Source: Sedimenticola selenatireducens DSM 17993
GTDB lineage: Bacteria; Pseudomonadota; Gammaproteobacteria; Chromatiales; Chromatiaceae
Reading direction: 5' to 3'
Length of the DNA: 64,000 bases
Assembly: GCF_000428045.1 (NCBI RefSeq)
Contig: NZ_ATZE01000003.1
Span: 1 to 64,000, forward strand
The notes under the pieces were generated by a model that did no database searches, was not told where the DNA came from, and was given only the letters and a program-made list of their open reading frames with translations. A program made the translations under genes and the position numbers. Shown here piece after piece: positions 47,396 to 56,625 of this stretch (its first letter is position 1; each line of letters begins with the position of its first letter).

Positions 47396-48742
47396 GTGGA
47401 TGCACAGGAGTCGATAGCCGCGGTTGCGACCCCGCCCGGTATGGGCGGGGTCGGCGTCATCCGCATTTCCGGGAAGCTGGCGACCACCGTTGCCATCAAC
47501 CTCACCGGAAGCCTGCCGGAACCCCGCTTAGCCCGCTTTGCCCGTTTTCGTGATGCCGAGGGACAAGTCCTCGATGAGGGGCTGGTGCTGTTCTTTCCCG
47601 CACCCCACTCCTTTACCGGTGAAGATGTGCTGGAGCTGCAGGGCCATGGCGGCCCGGTGGTGTTGGATCTGCTGCTGCAGCGTGTCCTGGCCTGTGGCGT
47701 GCGCCTGGCCCGGCCCGGCGAGTTCAGCCAACGCGCCTTTCTCAACGGCAAGCTGGATCTGGCCCAGGCCGAGGCGATCGCCGACCTGATCGAGAGCGGC
47801 ACGGCCGCCGCCGCCCGTCTGGCGGTGCGCTCCCTGGAAGGTGAGTTTTCCCGGCGTATTCATCAGTTGGTGGAGCAGTTGATTCTGCTGCGCATGTACG
47901 TGGAGGCGGCCATCGATTTTCCGGAGGAGGAGATCGATTTTCTATCCGATGGCAAGGTGGCCGGGGACTTGGCGGAGATCATCGACGCGGTCGAGGCGGT
48001 GCGCAAGAGTGCCCGGCTGGGACGGCTGATGCGCGATGGCATGACCCTGGTGATCGCCGGTCTGCCAAATGCGGGCAAATCCAGTCTGTTGAACAGTCTG
48101 GCCGGTCGTGAGTCGGCCATCGTGACCGATATCCCCGGCACCACCCGGGATCTGTTGCGGGAGCAGATACAGATCGATGGCATGCCGCTGCATCTTGTTG
48201 ATACCGCCGGCCTGCGGGAGAGTAGCGACGCGGTCGAAAAGGAAGGCATACGCCGGGCCCGGGCGGAGATTGCCCGGGCGGATCGCATTCTGTGGATCTT
48301 TGATGACAAGCTGGATCCACAACACCGGGCGTTTGACTCCAGCCTGCTGCCAGGTGGCATCCCGGTCACCTTTATCCGTAACAAGATCGATCAGAGCGGG
48401 ACAGCGGCGGCTGTCAGGGAGACGGCCGCCGCATTCGAGATCGCACTCTCCGCCAAGACCGGGGAAGGAATCGACCTGCTGCGGGAACACCTGAAACAGT
48501 GCATGGGTTTCAATAGCGGGCAGGAGGGTGAATTCATCGCCCGGCGCCGGCATCTGGACGCCATCCAGCGCGCGAGTGAGCACCTACTTACTGGTCGTTC
48601 CGCGCTGCAGGACCAGGGTTCCGGCGAGCTGCTGGCGGAGGATCTGCGTCAGGCCCAGCAGGCGTTGAGTGAAATCACCGGCGAGTTCACTGCCGATGAT
48701 CTGCTGGGGCAGATCTTCAGCAGTTTCTGTATTGGCAAATAG
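47396..48742 (+). CDS. mnmE: tRNA modification GTPase MnmE (TrmE)
   Basis: 448 residues from GTG 47396 (E. coli 454); this start places ATPPG ten residues in, as in E. coli, whereas an ATG at 47363 would overlap yidC. With MnmG it installs the cmnm5U34 wobble modification. Folate-binding N-domain, G-domain motifs [21 protein letters not shown] and NKID, and the C-terminal CIGK with the catalytic Cys. mnmG-rsmG-parAB, often next, does not follow; REP repeats do. Confidence 0.96.
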   Translation: MDAQESIAAVATPPGMGGVGVIRISGKLATTVAINLTGSLPEPRLARFARFRDAEGQVLDEGLVLFFPAPHSFTGEDVLELQGHGGPVVLDLLLQRVLACGVRLARPGEFSQRAFLNGKLDLAQAEAIADLIESGTAAAARLAVRSLEGEFSRRIHQLVEQLILLRMYVEAAIDFPEEEIDFLSDGKVAGDLAEIIDAVEAVRKSARLGRLMRDGMTLVIAGLPNAGKSSLLNSLAGRESAIVTDIPGTTRDLLREQIQIDGMPLHLVDTAGLRESSDAVEKEGIRRARAEIARADRILWIFDDKLDPQHRAFDSSLLPGGIPVTFIRNKIDQSGTAAAVRETAAAFEIALSAKTGEGIDLLREHLKQCMGFNSGQEGEFIARRRHLDAIQRASEHLLTGRSALQDQGSGELLAEDLRQAQQALSEITGEFTADDLLGQIFSSFCIGK

Positions 48743-48802
48743 AGCCTTCTTAAGGCTCTGTCCCAATTATGCGTTGGTGTTGTTTTGGCCTAGTAATTTG
48801 CC

Positions 48803-48854
48803 CAGTAGGAGCGGCGCCTCGCCGCGAATTCGGCCCGGGGCGGGCCTCCTACAG
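48803..48854. repeat. REP-type palindrome, copy 2
   Basis: CAGTAGGAG to CTCCTACAG, 52 bp, almost identical to the reverse complement of copy 1 (2725-2776). It lies between mnmE and the convergent c-di-GMP gene. Confidence 0.8.
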
Positions 48855-48886
48855 TTCAAAGCCCCCTGCGGCGACCAAGCGTAGCG

Positions 48887-48934
48887 ATAGGAGTGGCTTC
48901 AGCCGCGAATTTCGCGGATAAATCCGCTTCTACA
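48887..48934. repeat. REP-type palindrome, copy 3 (diverged)
   Basis: ATAGGAGTGGCTTCAGCCGC followed by AATTTCGCGG and AATCCGCTTCTAC: the classic REP core with GTGGCTTCAGCCGCGAA. It is 32 bases after copy 2, so the two may be a REP doublet. Confidence 0.7.
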
Positions 48935-48979
48935 AAAAGACCACTTCTTATGCAGCAGGTAACCGGGACATAGCCTTTC

Positions 48980-51808
48980 CTAAGCCGGCAGGTTTTTCCC
49001 GGCACCGACCCCTGTCCGCATCACTTCCCGTTGCAGGCTGGCGAGTGAGTCCAGGATACGTGTCTTAAGTTCCGTCAGGTAGTGGGCCTGTGTCTCGGCC
49101 TCCGCCAGGCGGCCTTCCGCCTTCAGCTGCAGAATCTCCTGACCGGTGCGGTGGACCTCGGCATGTAACGGTTCCATCTCCTGGAATGTGGTGAGATGGC
49201 CATAACGCCGCCGGCCATGATTTTCATACCAGTGGCCCAGCCGGCAGGCGCGGTGATTGGTCAGCTCCTGTTGGGTGATCGATAGCCGGCCACCGTCAAG
49301 GGTGTTGAGCACGCTTTTTATCCAGCGCTGATGGTCGTATTGTGCCACCAGTAGCGGGAAGTCACTCATTTCCCACTGCGTATTGGCCCAGAGCGCCCAG
49401 CTCGGATCTGGTTGCCAGGTCGCGGCCCAACCGGCAACTTCGTCTGCCGGCATGGGGCGGGCAATGCCGTAACCTTGGGCGATATGACAGCCCAGACGCA
49501 GCAGCAATACCCCCTGCTCGGCTACCTCGACCCCCTCCGCCACAACATCGCGCCCGAACAGTGTCGAGAGCGTAATCACCGCCTCCACTACGGCCAGGTC
49601 GCCGGGGTCATCCAGCACATCGCGCACAAAACTCTGGTCGATCTTGAGCACATCCACCGGCAGACGTTTTAGATATGAAAGAGACGCATACCCTACGCCG
49701 AAGTCATCCAGAGCCAGGCGGATGCCCAATTCATGGCAGGCGGCAATGACTCTGGCGGCGTGGTGAAGGTCGGCGATGGCGGCTGACTCCACGATTTCCA
49801 GTTCCAGGCATTGGGGCGGGACGTCCGGGTGATGGGCGATGGCGTCCTTGAGGTCATCAAGGAAATGGGGGGCGGTAAAATGTTGGGGCGCAATGTTTAC
49901 CGCCACAGACCAGTCGTTGAGGCCTGCCCGGTGCCACTCAGCGACCCTGCCGAGAGCCGTGTCCAGGACAAAGCGTCCCAGTTCACTGCCCAGTTCGTTG
50001 TCCTCCATGTGGTGCAGGAATTCCCCCGGAGGCACAATGCCGCGTTGCGGATGGCGCCAGCGTGCCAGCGCTTCGAATCCCGTCACCCTGCCTTGGCGCA
50101 TATCCACCTTGGGCTGGTAGAACAGCTCGAATTCCCCCGCCGCCAGCGCCAGCCGTATCTCTTTGGTCTGCTCCTGGCGTGCCTGACGTTTCTGATCGTG
50201 CTGGGCATCGAACAGCTGGTAACGGTTACGGCCCGAATGTTTGGCGGTGTACATCGCTTCGTCGGCATGGCGCAACAGGGTGTCAGGGTCGGTTTGGTCC
50301 AGCGGATAGAGGGTAAAGCCCAGACTGGCGGTTAGCTGCGCCACCTCGCCATCCAGGGTATAGGGTTCTGCCAGGCGATCGAGCAGGCGTCCAAAGATGG
50401 TTTCAGCCTCGTTCAGAGAGGTGAGGTCGGACAGCACCAGGACGAACTCGTCACCGCCCAGACGTGCCAGCGTGTCGGTGGCGCGCAAGGTTTCCAGCAT
50501 CCGTGCGGTAGCCAATTTCAGCAATTGGTCGCCGCTGGCGTGGCCCAGACGATCATTGACCGGTTTGAACTCATCCAGGTCCAGCAGACCCACCGCCAGG
50601 AGGAGTTGACTGCGGTCGTTGCGAGCAACCGCCTGATTCAGCCGATCGGCCAGCAATGCCCGGTTCGGTAATTTAGTGAGGGCGTCATGGGTAGCCTGCC
50701 AACCGATTTTTTTCTGCAGGGCCTTTTTTTCGCTCACATCACTGAATACCAGAACGTAGCCGATAATGTCGCCATTTTCACGAAGTATGGGTGCGGCCGA
50801 ATCTTCGATTGGTGTCTCGCTGCCGTCCCGGGCGATTAACCGCATATGGGTCTCCAGTGCGGCCACAGTATTCGTTTCTGCAAGCCGAAAAATCGGGTTG
50901 ATAGCGGTCTCCCGGGTCCCCTCCTGGACAATGTGGAATACCTCGGTCAGTGGTTGTTGTACGGCCTCCATGACTGGCCAGCCGGTCAGTTGCTCGGCTA
51001 CCGGGTTCATCTGGGTCACCAGGCCGGTGGGATCGGTTGTAATTACACCGTCGCCGATGGACATCAGGGTGACGTGGTTTAACTCCGCCTCCTTCTGCAG
51101 TCGTCCCTGTGCCTCGGCGAGCGCCTTGAGCGTGGCTTCCACCTCATCGGCCATGGCGTTGAAGGCGCTGCCAAGTTGCTGAATTTCCCGTGCCCCGCCC
51201 ACGGCAACCCGGGTATGGTGGTCTTTCAGGAAGCGGCGATAGGCGTCCACCAGCTGGGTGAGCGCAACAAGTGACGTGCGCAGCGTGAGCGCAAGGATAA
51301 TAAACAGCACCATGATAACGCCACCCAGGGTCGCCACCCGGTTAAGCGCCCGCTGCCAGGTTTCTGTCTGCGGCAGGGTGGCGTCACAGTGCAGAATCAA
51401 TTCGCCATAATCCGCGCCGCCCGACTGAACCTGCTGGCGATGCTCGCAGCCCTTGATGCCGGAGAGTCGAATAAACCAGGACGGTATGGTTTGGGTAGTG
51501 GGTACGGTTTTGGCAATTAGCTGTTCCCGCCCCATTCGCCACTCGGCACGGCTGAGGTAGGGGCGCAGCTGTACCTCCCGGTCCAGTTGCTCCTGGATGC
51601 TGCTGTAGTCGCCGATGTTGACGCTTTTCGTGACGATCGGGTGCAGGGTGGCTGCTGCAACCGCCAGGGTATTCTGCATGGCCTGGGTCTGGGCGACACG
51701 CTCCTCGTTCAGGAACATCCAGGTGCGTAAACTTCCGGTACAGAGGACCACCAGGGCGATCGGCAGAAACAGTCTCCAGAACAGGGAGAGGCGCTGGTAC
51801 TGGCTCAT
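48980..51808 (-). CDS. Membrane GGDEF-EAL protein with HAMP, PAS and C-terminal zinc-binding CZB domain
   Basis: 942 residues. Membrane helix (about 10-30), periplasmic sensor (about 31-155), second helix (about 158-178), HAMP (about 180-235), PAS (about 250-370), GGDEF with intact GGDEF motif, EAL with EAL motif in GFEALARW and metal-site motifs NIAP, DDFG and KIDQSFV. The C terminus (about 820-930) has a CZB domain: HRACRLGHWYENHG and LHAEVH with the His-Cys-His-His zinc ligands. It can thus make and break c-di-GMP, and zinc may set the balance, as in E. coli DgcZ. It is translationally coupled to an upstream small exported protein. Confidence 0.9.
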   Translation of the reverse strand: MSQYQRLSLFWRLFLPIALVVLCTGSLRTWMFLNEERVAQTQAMQNTLAVAAATLHPIVTKSVNIGDYSSIQEQLDREVQLRPYLSRAEWRMGREQLIAKTVPTTQTIPSWFIRLSGIKGCEHRQQVQSGGADYGELILHCDATLPQTETWQRALNRVATLGGVIMVLFIILALTLRTSLVALTQLVDAYRRFLKDHHTRVAVGGAREIQQLGSAFNAMADEVEATLKALAEAQGRLQKEAELNHVTLMSIGDGVITTDPTGLVTQMNPVAEQLTGWPVMEAVQQPLTEVFHIVQEGTRETAINPIFRLAETNTVAALETHMRLIARDGSETPIEDSAAPILRENGDIIGYVLVFSDVSEKKALQKKIGWQATHDALTKLPNRALLADRLNQAVARNDRSQLLLAVGLLDLDEFKPVNDRLGHASGDQLLKLATARMLETLRATDTLARLGGDEFVLVLSDLTSLNEAETIFGRLLDRLAEPYTLDGEVAQLTASLGFTLYPLDQTDPDTLLRHADEAMYTAKHSGRNRYQLFDAQHDQKRQARQEQTKEIRLALAAGEFELFYQPKVDMRQGRVTGFEALARWRHPQRGIVPPGEFLHHMEDNELGSELGRFVLDTALGRVAEWHRAGLNDWSVAVNIAPQHFTAPHFLDDLKDAIAHHPDVPPQCLELEIVESAAIADLHHAARVIAACHELGIRLALDDFGVGYASLSYLKRLPVDVLKIDQSFVRDVLDDPGDLAVVEAVITLSTLFGRDVVAEGVEVAEQGVLLLRLGCHIAQGYGIARPMPADEVAGWAATWQPDPSWALWANTQWEMSDFPLLVAQYDHQRWIKSVLNTLDGGRLSITQQELTNHRACRLGHWYENHGRRRYGHLTTFQEMEPLHAEVHRTGQEILQLKAEGRLAEAETQAHYLTELKTRILDSLASLQREVMRTGVGAGKNLPA

Positions 51809-52074
51809 TGCGGTCTGTCCTGTTCACGCAAGAAGCGGTGGTTGGGGATATAATCGGTTTCGGTGGCAGGAACAAAGGCCAGCGGTAGCGGATTCCTTAT
51901 GATCTCGTCGGTGCTGTCCAGTGTGGCGGGTACCTGTTTCACCAAGGCCGCCGGGTGCGGGTTGAGGACCGCAAATTTTAGCGCATCCGACGTATGTGCC
52001 GGGTAGGCCGATGCCGGGTAGGCCGAAAACTGGTTGTACAGCAGGCCGAGACAGACCAGGAAGGCGCGTGGCAT
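51805..52074 (-). CDS. Small exported protein, unrecognised, coupled to the c-di-GMP gene
   Basis: 89 residues from ATG 52074 (GGAG upstream). Signal peptide MPRAFLVCLGLLYNQFSA, then an SAYPA-SAYPA repeat encoded by a 15-bp direct repeat (51997-52026). The stretch after it (SDALKFAVLNP) weakly resembles the start of PhnD-type substrate-binding proteins, but no full domain follows. The stop overlaps the GGDEF-EAL start by four bases (ATGA). It might feed a periplasmic signal to that enzyme, or be a degraded remnant; neither is shown. Confidence 0.55.
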   Translation of the reverse strand: MPRAFLVCLGLLYNQFSAYPASAYPAHTSDALKFAVLNPHPAALVKQVPATLDSTDEIIRNPLPLAFVPATETDYIPNHRFLREQDRPQ

Positions 52075-52327
52075 GGGATCTCCATCGGTTTCCATCAACT
52101 GACAAGATTCAGCTTGTCCACTACATACAATGAAGGGTAACCGCTGTGAATCCCCAAATCCATCTATCCGTTAAGAAAGGCCGGTGATGCCCGGCTATAG
52201 GTCACAAAAGTTCACAAAGGGGTTGTCCTTGTCGGCGTTGTTGGCCAAACTTCGCGGCTGACAGATCAGGCATCAGCCGGATATTGTGAGTTTACGACAT
52301 TCCCTGGACAGGCTTTTATAATCAACC

Positions 52328-52897
52328 ATGTTCTCCCTCACCCCCATGCAGTACCAATGGCTGGTGGTGGCCCTGTCGGCCATTGCCCTGCTGATACTGG
52401 TCATCGTTTTCCGGCGCCGTCTGGTCGCCTCCCTGAAGCAGCGGCAGATCGGCCAGGCTATCCGGCGCCTGGGACCCAAGGTGCATCATGACCTGCTGGT
52501 ACCCGACGGTATCGATGGCGTACTGGTGGCTGACTACGTGGTGTTGACCCACAAGGGAATCCTGCTGGTGACGGTCAACTGGTATGAAGGCAATATCTTC
52601 GGTGGCAAGGATACCGATCAGTGGACCCAGGTATTGCGCGGTACCTCGCACCGATTTAATAATCCGCTGCATGAGCTGCAACTGATCTGCGCCACGGTCC
52701 GATCCCTGGTGCCGAACATCCCGGTCAGCGGCATTGTCCTGTTTGCCGGCGATTGCGCTTTTCCGAAAGATAAGCCGGACGGCGCCTGTCTGGTGAATGA
52801 CCTGCCGCGACGGCGGCGCAAGCAGGTGGTCCCGCCGCGTTTTGAAACCGCCTGGGAACTGCTGCTGGCCAAGGCCGGCATGCTCAGGGTGAACTGA
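52328..52897 (+). CDS. Membrane-anchored NERD-domain protein, catalytic motif degraded
   Basis: 189 residues. One N-terminal membrane helix (about 10-30) and a NERD (nuclease-related) domain (about 36-150): IGQAIRRLGPKVHHDLLVPDGIDGVLVADYVVLTHKGILLVTV, GNIFGGKDTDQWTQVL, FNNPLHELQ. In nuclease-fold members the end of the strand is E-V-K; here it is VTVNW, so the acidic and lysine catalytic residues are missing. A binding or structural role is more likely than nuclease activity. Its end overlaps the convergent PqiA-like gene by 14 bases. Confidence 0.75.
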   Translation: MFSLTPMQYQWLVVALSAIALLILVIVFRRRLVASLKQRQIGQAIRRLGPKVHHDLLVPDGIDGVLVADYVVLTHKGILLVTVNWYEGNIFGGKDTDQWTQVLRGTSHRFNNPLHELQLICATVRSLVPNIPVSGIVLFAGDCAFPKDKPDGACLVNDLPRRRRKQVVPPRFETAWELLLAKAGMLRVN

Positions 52898-53756
52898 GTG
52901 ATTGATCCTGTTCCGGCAGTTGCCGGAGTTGCCGGAGTTGCCGGAGTTGCAGGCTGATCAGTTGTGAACCGAGCAGTGAAAGTACCACATAGAGGGCGAA
53001 GAACCAGAGGCCGGCCTGCACCTCGGCGTGGGTCAACCCGCCGGCATTACTGGAGAAGTAGGCCACCAGGATGGCCACCACAAAGACATCGGCCATGGAC
53101 CATTTGCCCAGATAGTGGCTCAGGTGCAGTCCGCGCAGGGAGAGATGGTGGGTGCGGCTGAACAGGGTCAGCCAGGCGACAGCGGTCTTTAGCAACGGTA
53201 GTATCACGCTGAACAGCAGCAGCAGCAGCGCCAGCCAGAGGTTGCCATGCTCCCAGAGGCCGCTGACCGTGGTGAGTATCCCCTTGGATTGAAACTGCAG
53301 CACGGTCTCACCCAGTACCGGCAACGTCTTGCTTACCTCGACGGAGAGAATCGGTGTCGTTAGACCGACCACCAGGGAGATGACGCCTACCGAGAGCATG
53401 GCATACCCGAGATCTCCGGCGCTGCGCCGTTGCAGCCAGGCAAGCAACAGCAACAGCCCGGAATCAATCAGAAACAGCGCCGTCAGTTGATTGACCGACT
53501 CTTTGTAGGCGGCCTGCAGCGCTTTCTGCTGATTGAGCTCTTCGAGCTGTTGGCTGTACCCGTCATAAAGGCCGAAACTCAACGCCTCCAGTAACTGCCG
53601 ACCGCTGCTCTCCAGCTGACTGGTGGTCTGCAACTGCTGAATAATCGCCAGGGTCTGTTGCTCATAGGCGGTCGCCTGTTCCCAGATTTTCCAGGCACAA
53701 CCCGCCAACCCGATCAGCAGCAGGACCAGCAGCAGCCGGTTCAGTGGCTTGTTCAT
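52884..53756 (-). CDS. PqiA-like inner-membrane protein
   Basis: 290 residues from ATG 53756. An N-terminal helix, a periplasmic helical region (about 25-90, Gln-rich) and four more helices with the PqiA signature LGKWSMADVFVVAILVAYFS. The family works in lipid or intermembrane transport and was first named paraquat-inducible. It is a single, short PqiA module without the MCE partner PqiB. The C terminus has an LRQ repeat from a 9-bp tandem repeat (52919-52945). Confidence 0.75.
   Translation of the reverse strand: MNKPLNRLLLVLLLIGLAGCAWKIWEQATAYEQQTLAIIQQLQTTSQLESSGRQLLEALSFGLYDGYSQQLEELNQQKALQAAYKESVNQLTALFLIDSGLLLLLAWLQRRSAGDLGYAMLSVGVISLVVGLTTPILSVEVSKTLPVLGETVLQFQSKGILTTVSGLWEHGNLWLALLLLLFSVILPLLKTAVAWLTLFSRTHHLSLRGLHLSHYLGKWSMADVFVVAILVAYFSSNAGGLTHAEVQAGLWFFALYVVLSLLGSQLISLQLRQLRQLRQLPEQDQSLSSP
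52919..52954. repeat. 9-bp tandem repeat in the PqiA-like gene
   Basis: GTTGCCGGA three times in perfect tandem (52919-52945), with a diverged fourth copy. It encodes repeated LRQ triplets (minus strand) and could change length by slippage without shifting frame. Confidence 0.8.
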
Positions 53757-53915
53757 CAATTAACCCTGTCCGATTGCGGCCTCAAGATGCCTTACTCTAT
53801 CGGGGAAACTCGGGGGATTGCAAACCGGCGAATACCCAGCCATCTGTACCGGTATTGCGGGGCCGTGATCTGGTAAGATGGGCGACGAAATCGCATACCG
53901 GCACAGGAAAACAAC

Positions 53916-55025
53916 ATGTTGAAACTTGCTTATGTAGGCGGACTGGGAATGATGGCCGGTCCGGCCGCTACTCATTTGACCGCCGATGGACCCGCCCGGG
54001 TATTGCGGGTGCAGGATCGGGGCACCCAGGGTGGCAGCCGTGACCGGTACCGGGCAGACTGGCAGGTGCATGGCGCGGAATTGGTGCCGACTCTGCAACA
54101 GCTGGTGGGCAATGGCGATCTGGATGGCGTGGTGGTCTGTGCCGGCAAGAACGGTGACGATGTGGCGATCATCAGCGAGCTGACGAACCTTTTACGCGCC
54201 GTATCGACCACCCGTCCCTTCATCCTGCATCTCTCTACCGTCAGCCCCGACTTCGCCGAGGCCGCGACCAGCTTCTGCGCCAGTCAACAGGTGGACTATG
54301 TCAACTATCCCCTGACCGGGGGACCCCTGGGAGCTCAGCTGGGTGGATCCGATCCCAAGGGGATGCTGATCCTGGCCAGTGGCGATGCGGCGATTTATCA
54401 GCGCCTGCTGCCGCTGCTGCAGCGGCTGGGGCATCCCCGATACTTTGGCAGTTCGCCGGCGGCAGGAGCCATTACCAAGCTGGTCGGTCACCACATGGTG
54501 TTCAATGGCCTGAACGGCATTGCCACCGCTGCCGCCATCCATGCCGACTGTTTCAATCAGGGCAGGCTGGGGGGCGACGAGCAGTTCGATTATCTCGCTT
54601 TTCTCAACGGCGGTGCCGGCGGCACCCGCCAATGGGAGCTGGGACTCAGCAAGGGCATTGCGACAGACAACTGGGAGCAGGGTTTCAGCATCCACCACGC
54701 GGTCGTGGATGCCATCTACGCCGCCCGTCTCGCAGTGGCGGCCGGACTGTCGCGGATCTCCATCCAGGCCATGACCAATACTGCCTTCACCTTCTCCTAT
54801 CTGTTGAACCGCTATCCCGGGCAGACCCTGGCCACCCATGCGGTGGCCAGGGAGATGATCCGCAGCGGCAGTGCCGGCCTGGATCACTTCATGACCGAGC
54901 GGGGCGCTTTTGGCGCGGATGCGGATGCAGTAATCACCGCCTGTGTCGCCTCGCTGCCGGAGAAGATTCGCGACTCGGCCCTGCTCGAGGTAACGACCGC
55001 TCACTTTGAGTCCGGGCTGGATTGA
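53916..55025 (+). CDS. NAD(P)-binding 3-hydroxyisobutyrate dehydrogenase-like protein
   Basis: 369 residues. Rossmann start LKLAYVGGLGMMAG, beta-HAD-like helical C-terminal domain, and the conserved lysine in GAITKLVGHHMVFNG. Resembles the 6-phosphogluconate/3-hydroxyisobutyrate dehydrogenase group, but the substrate signature DAPVSGG is replaced by NYPLTGGPLG, so the substrate is unknown. Its stop overlaps the TTG start of the EamA gene. Confidence 0.75.
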   Translation: MLKLAYVGGLGMMAGPAATHLTADGPARVLRVQDRGTQGGSRDRYRADWQVHGAELVPTLQQLVGNGDLDGVVVCAGKNGDDVAIISELTNLLRAVSTTRPFILHLSTVSPDFAEAATSFCASQQVDYVNYPLTGGPLGAQLGGSDPKGMLILASGDAAIYQRLLPLLQRLGHPRYFGSSPAAGAITKLVGHHMVFNGLNGIATAAAIHADCFNQGRLGGDEQFDYLAFLNGGAGGTRQWELGLSKGIATDNWEQGFSIHHAVVDAIYAARLAVAAGLSRISIQAMTNTAFTFSYLLNRYPGQTLATHAVAREMIRSGSAGLDHFMTERGAFGADADAVITACVASLPEKIRDSALLEVTTAHFESGLD

Positions 55026-55936
55026 GTTCGCCGGGCTTGTTGGAACGGCCGGCGCTGCTGCTGGTGTTGACCACCCTGTTCTGGGGCGGCAATGCGGTGG
55101 TGGGCAAGTTTGCCATCAACTACATGTCAGGCATTGAGCTCTCGTTCTGGCGCTGGGTACTGGCGTTTTTGATCCTGCTGCCTATTGCCTGGCGTGCCTG
55201 CCTGCGGGATCTGGCCTATTACCGCCGCCATTTGTGGCTGTTGCTGTTGCTCGCCCTGCTCAGTGTCTCGCTCTACAACTCACTGCAGTATGTGGCATTG
55301 CAGTTCACCACTGCCATCAATGTGGGGGTGGTAAGCGCCACCATGCCGCTGGAGGTGTTTCTGCTGACCTGGCTGTTTGGCCAGGAGCGGGCCAACTGGT
55401 TGCAGAAGCTGGGTATGCTGCTGGCCCTGGTGGGTGTCTGCTGGGTGGTCTCCCGGGGTGACCTGCAGCTGCTTACCAGCCTGCAGCTGAACCCGGGTGA
55501 TCTGCTGATGTTGACGGCCGTGTTCGGCTTTGCCGTCTATTCGGTGTTGATGAAAAAACTGCCGCCAGAGCTGGATAAGCTTGGCCTGCTGCTGCTGCTG
55601 ATTCTGATCGGTATCTTCGGTATCCTGCCCTTTTATCTCTGGGATATCAGCGGGCGCGATACCTTCAGCCTGAACAGCGATACGGTACTGATCCTCGGCT
55701 ATGTGGCCATCTTCCCCTCACTGCTCTCCTACTACTTCTGGAACAAGGCGGTACTGCTCGGCGGCGCCAACCAGGCCGGACTGTTCACCAATCTGATCTC
55801 GGTGTTTGCCAGCCTGCTGGCGGTGATCTTTCTCGGCGAGAGGTTACAGTCCTACCATGTGATCGGCATGACCACCATCTTCCTCGCTATCCTGCTCGCC
55901 ACCTATGTCTCCAGGTGGTATTCCCAAAGACAATAA
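55022..55936 (+). CDS. EamA-type (DMT) transporter
   Basis: 304 residues. Ten predicted membrane helices in two EamA repeats; the typical FWGGNAVVGKFAI near 20-32 and the C-terminal FLGERLQSYHVIGMTTIFLAI. Exports metabolites or amino acids in related proteins; substrate not readable. The TTG start at 55022 overlaps the upstream stop (TTGA). Confidence 0.85.
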   Translation: MSSPGLLERPALLLVLTTLFWGGNAVVGKFAINYMSGIELSFWRWVLAFLILLPIAWRACLRDLAYYRRHLWLLLLLALLSVSLYNSLQYVALQFTTAINVGVVSATMPLEVFLLTWLFGQERANWLQKLGMLLALVGVCWVVSRGDLQLLTSLQLNPGDLLMLTAVFGFAVYSVLMKKLPPELDKLGLLLLLILIGIFGILPFYLWDISGRDTFSLNSDTVLILGYVAIFPSLLSYYFWNKAVLLGGANQAGLFTNLISVFASLLAVIFLGERLQSYHVIGMTTIFLAILLATYVSRWYSQRQ

Positions 55937-55981
55937 CGGTAAAATAAACATAGAAAAATCGGGTTTTATTGGAGTCAAAAC

Positions 55982-56560
55982 ATGAACAAGAGTATCCGGG
56001 GAACACAAACCGAAAAGAATCTGCTCACCGCCTTTGCCGGCGAGTCGCAGGCGCGCAACCGCTATACCTACTTTGCCGGTGCGGCACGCAAGGAGGGGCT
56101 GGTGCAGATCGCCGCCATTTTTGAAGAGACCGCCAACCAGGAGAAGGAGCACGCCAAGCGCTTTTTCAATTTTCTCGAGGGTGGCGATCTGGAGATCACC
56201 GAGACCTTCCCCGCCGGCCTGACCGGCAGCACCCTGGAAAACCTGCGTCACGCCGCCGCCGGTGAAGAGCATGAGTGGACCGACATGTATCCGGCCTTTG
56301 CCAAGGTTGCCCGGGAAGAGGGTTTCAAGCAGGTGGCGGCGGCATTCGAGGCGATCAGTATTGCCGAGAAACAGCACCACAAACAGTACCAGACCCTGGC
56401 GGACAACCTGGAGGCGGGCTTGGTGTTCAAGCGCAACGGCAAGGTAGTCTGGCGCTGTCGCAACTGCGGTTATCTGCATGAGGGTGAGGCGGCCCCCAAC
56501 GTCTGCCCCGCCTGCCTCCATCCCCAGGCCCATTTCGAACTGCTGGGCGAGAACTGGTAG
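55982..56560 (+). CDS. Rubrerythrin
   Basis: 192 residues. Diiron four-helix domain: AGESQARNRYTYFA, ETANQEKEHAKRF (ExxH), AFEAISIAEKQHH; C-terminal rubredoxin-like domain with two CxxC pairs (CRNCGYLHEG and CPACLHPQAHFELL). Reduces hydrogen peroxide in low-oxygen or peroxide-stressed cells. It is a single-gene unit ended by a strong hairpin. Confidence 0.95.
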   Translation: MNKSIRGTQTEKNLLTAFAGESQARNRYTYFAGAARKEGLVQIAAIFEETANQEKEHAKRFFNFLEGGDLEITETFPAGLTGSTLENLRHAAAGEEHEWTDMYPAFAKVAREEGFKQVAAAFEAISIAEKQHHKQYQTLADNLEAGLVFKRNGKVVWRCRNCGYLHEGEAAPNVCPACLHPQAHFELLGENW

Positions 56561-56576
56561 GAGCGGTACCCAAACA

Positions 56577-56601
56577 GGGGGCAGGCACAGGGCCTGCCCC
56601 C
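56577..56601. terminator. Strong hairpin after rubrerythrin
   Basis: GGGGGCAGGC (56577-56586), ACAGG, GCCTGCCCCC (56592-56601): a perfect 10-bp stem between the rubrerythrin gene and the convergent TgpA gene. No T-run follows on the plus strand. Confidence 0.55.
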
Positions 56602-56625
56602 TACTACGCGTTCTGTCACCCCGGT

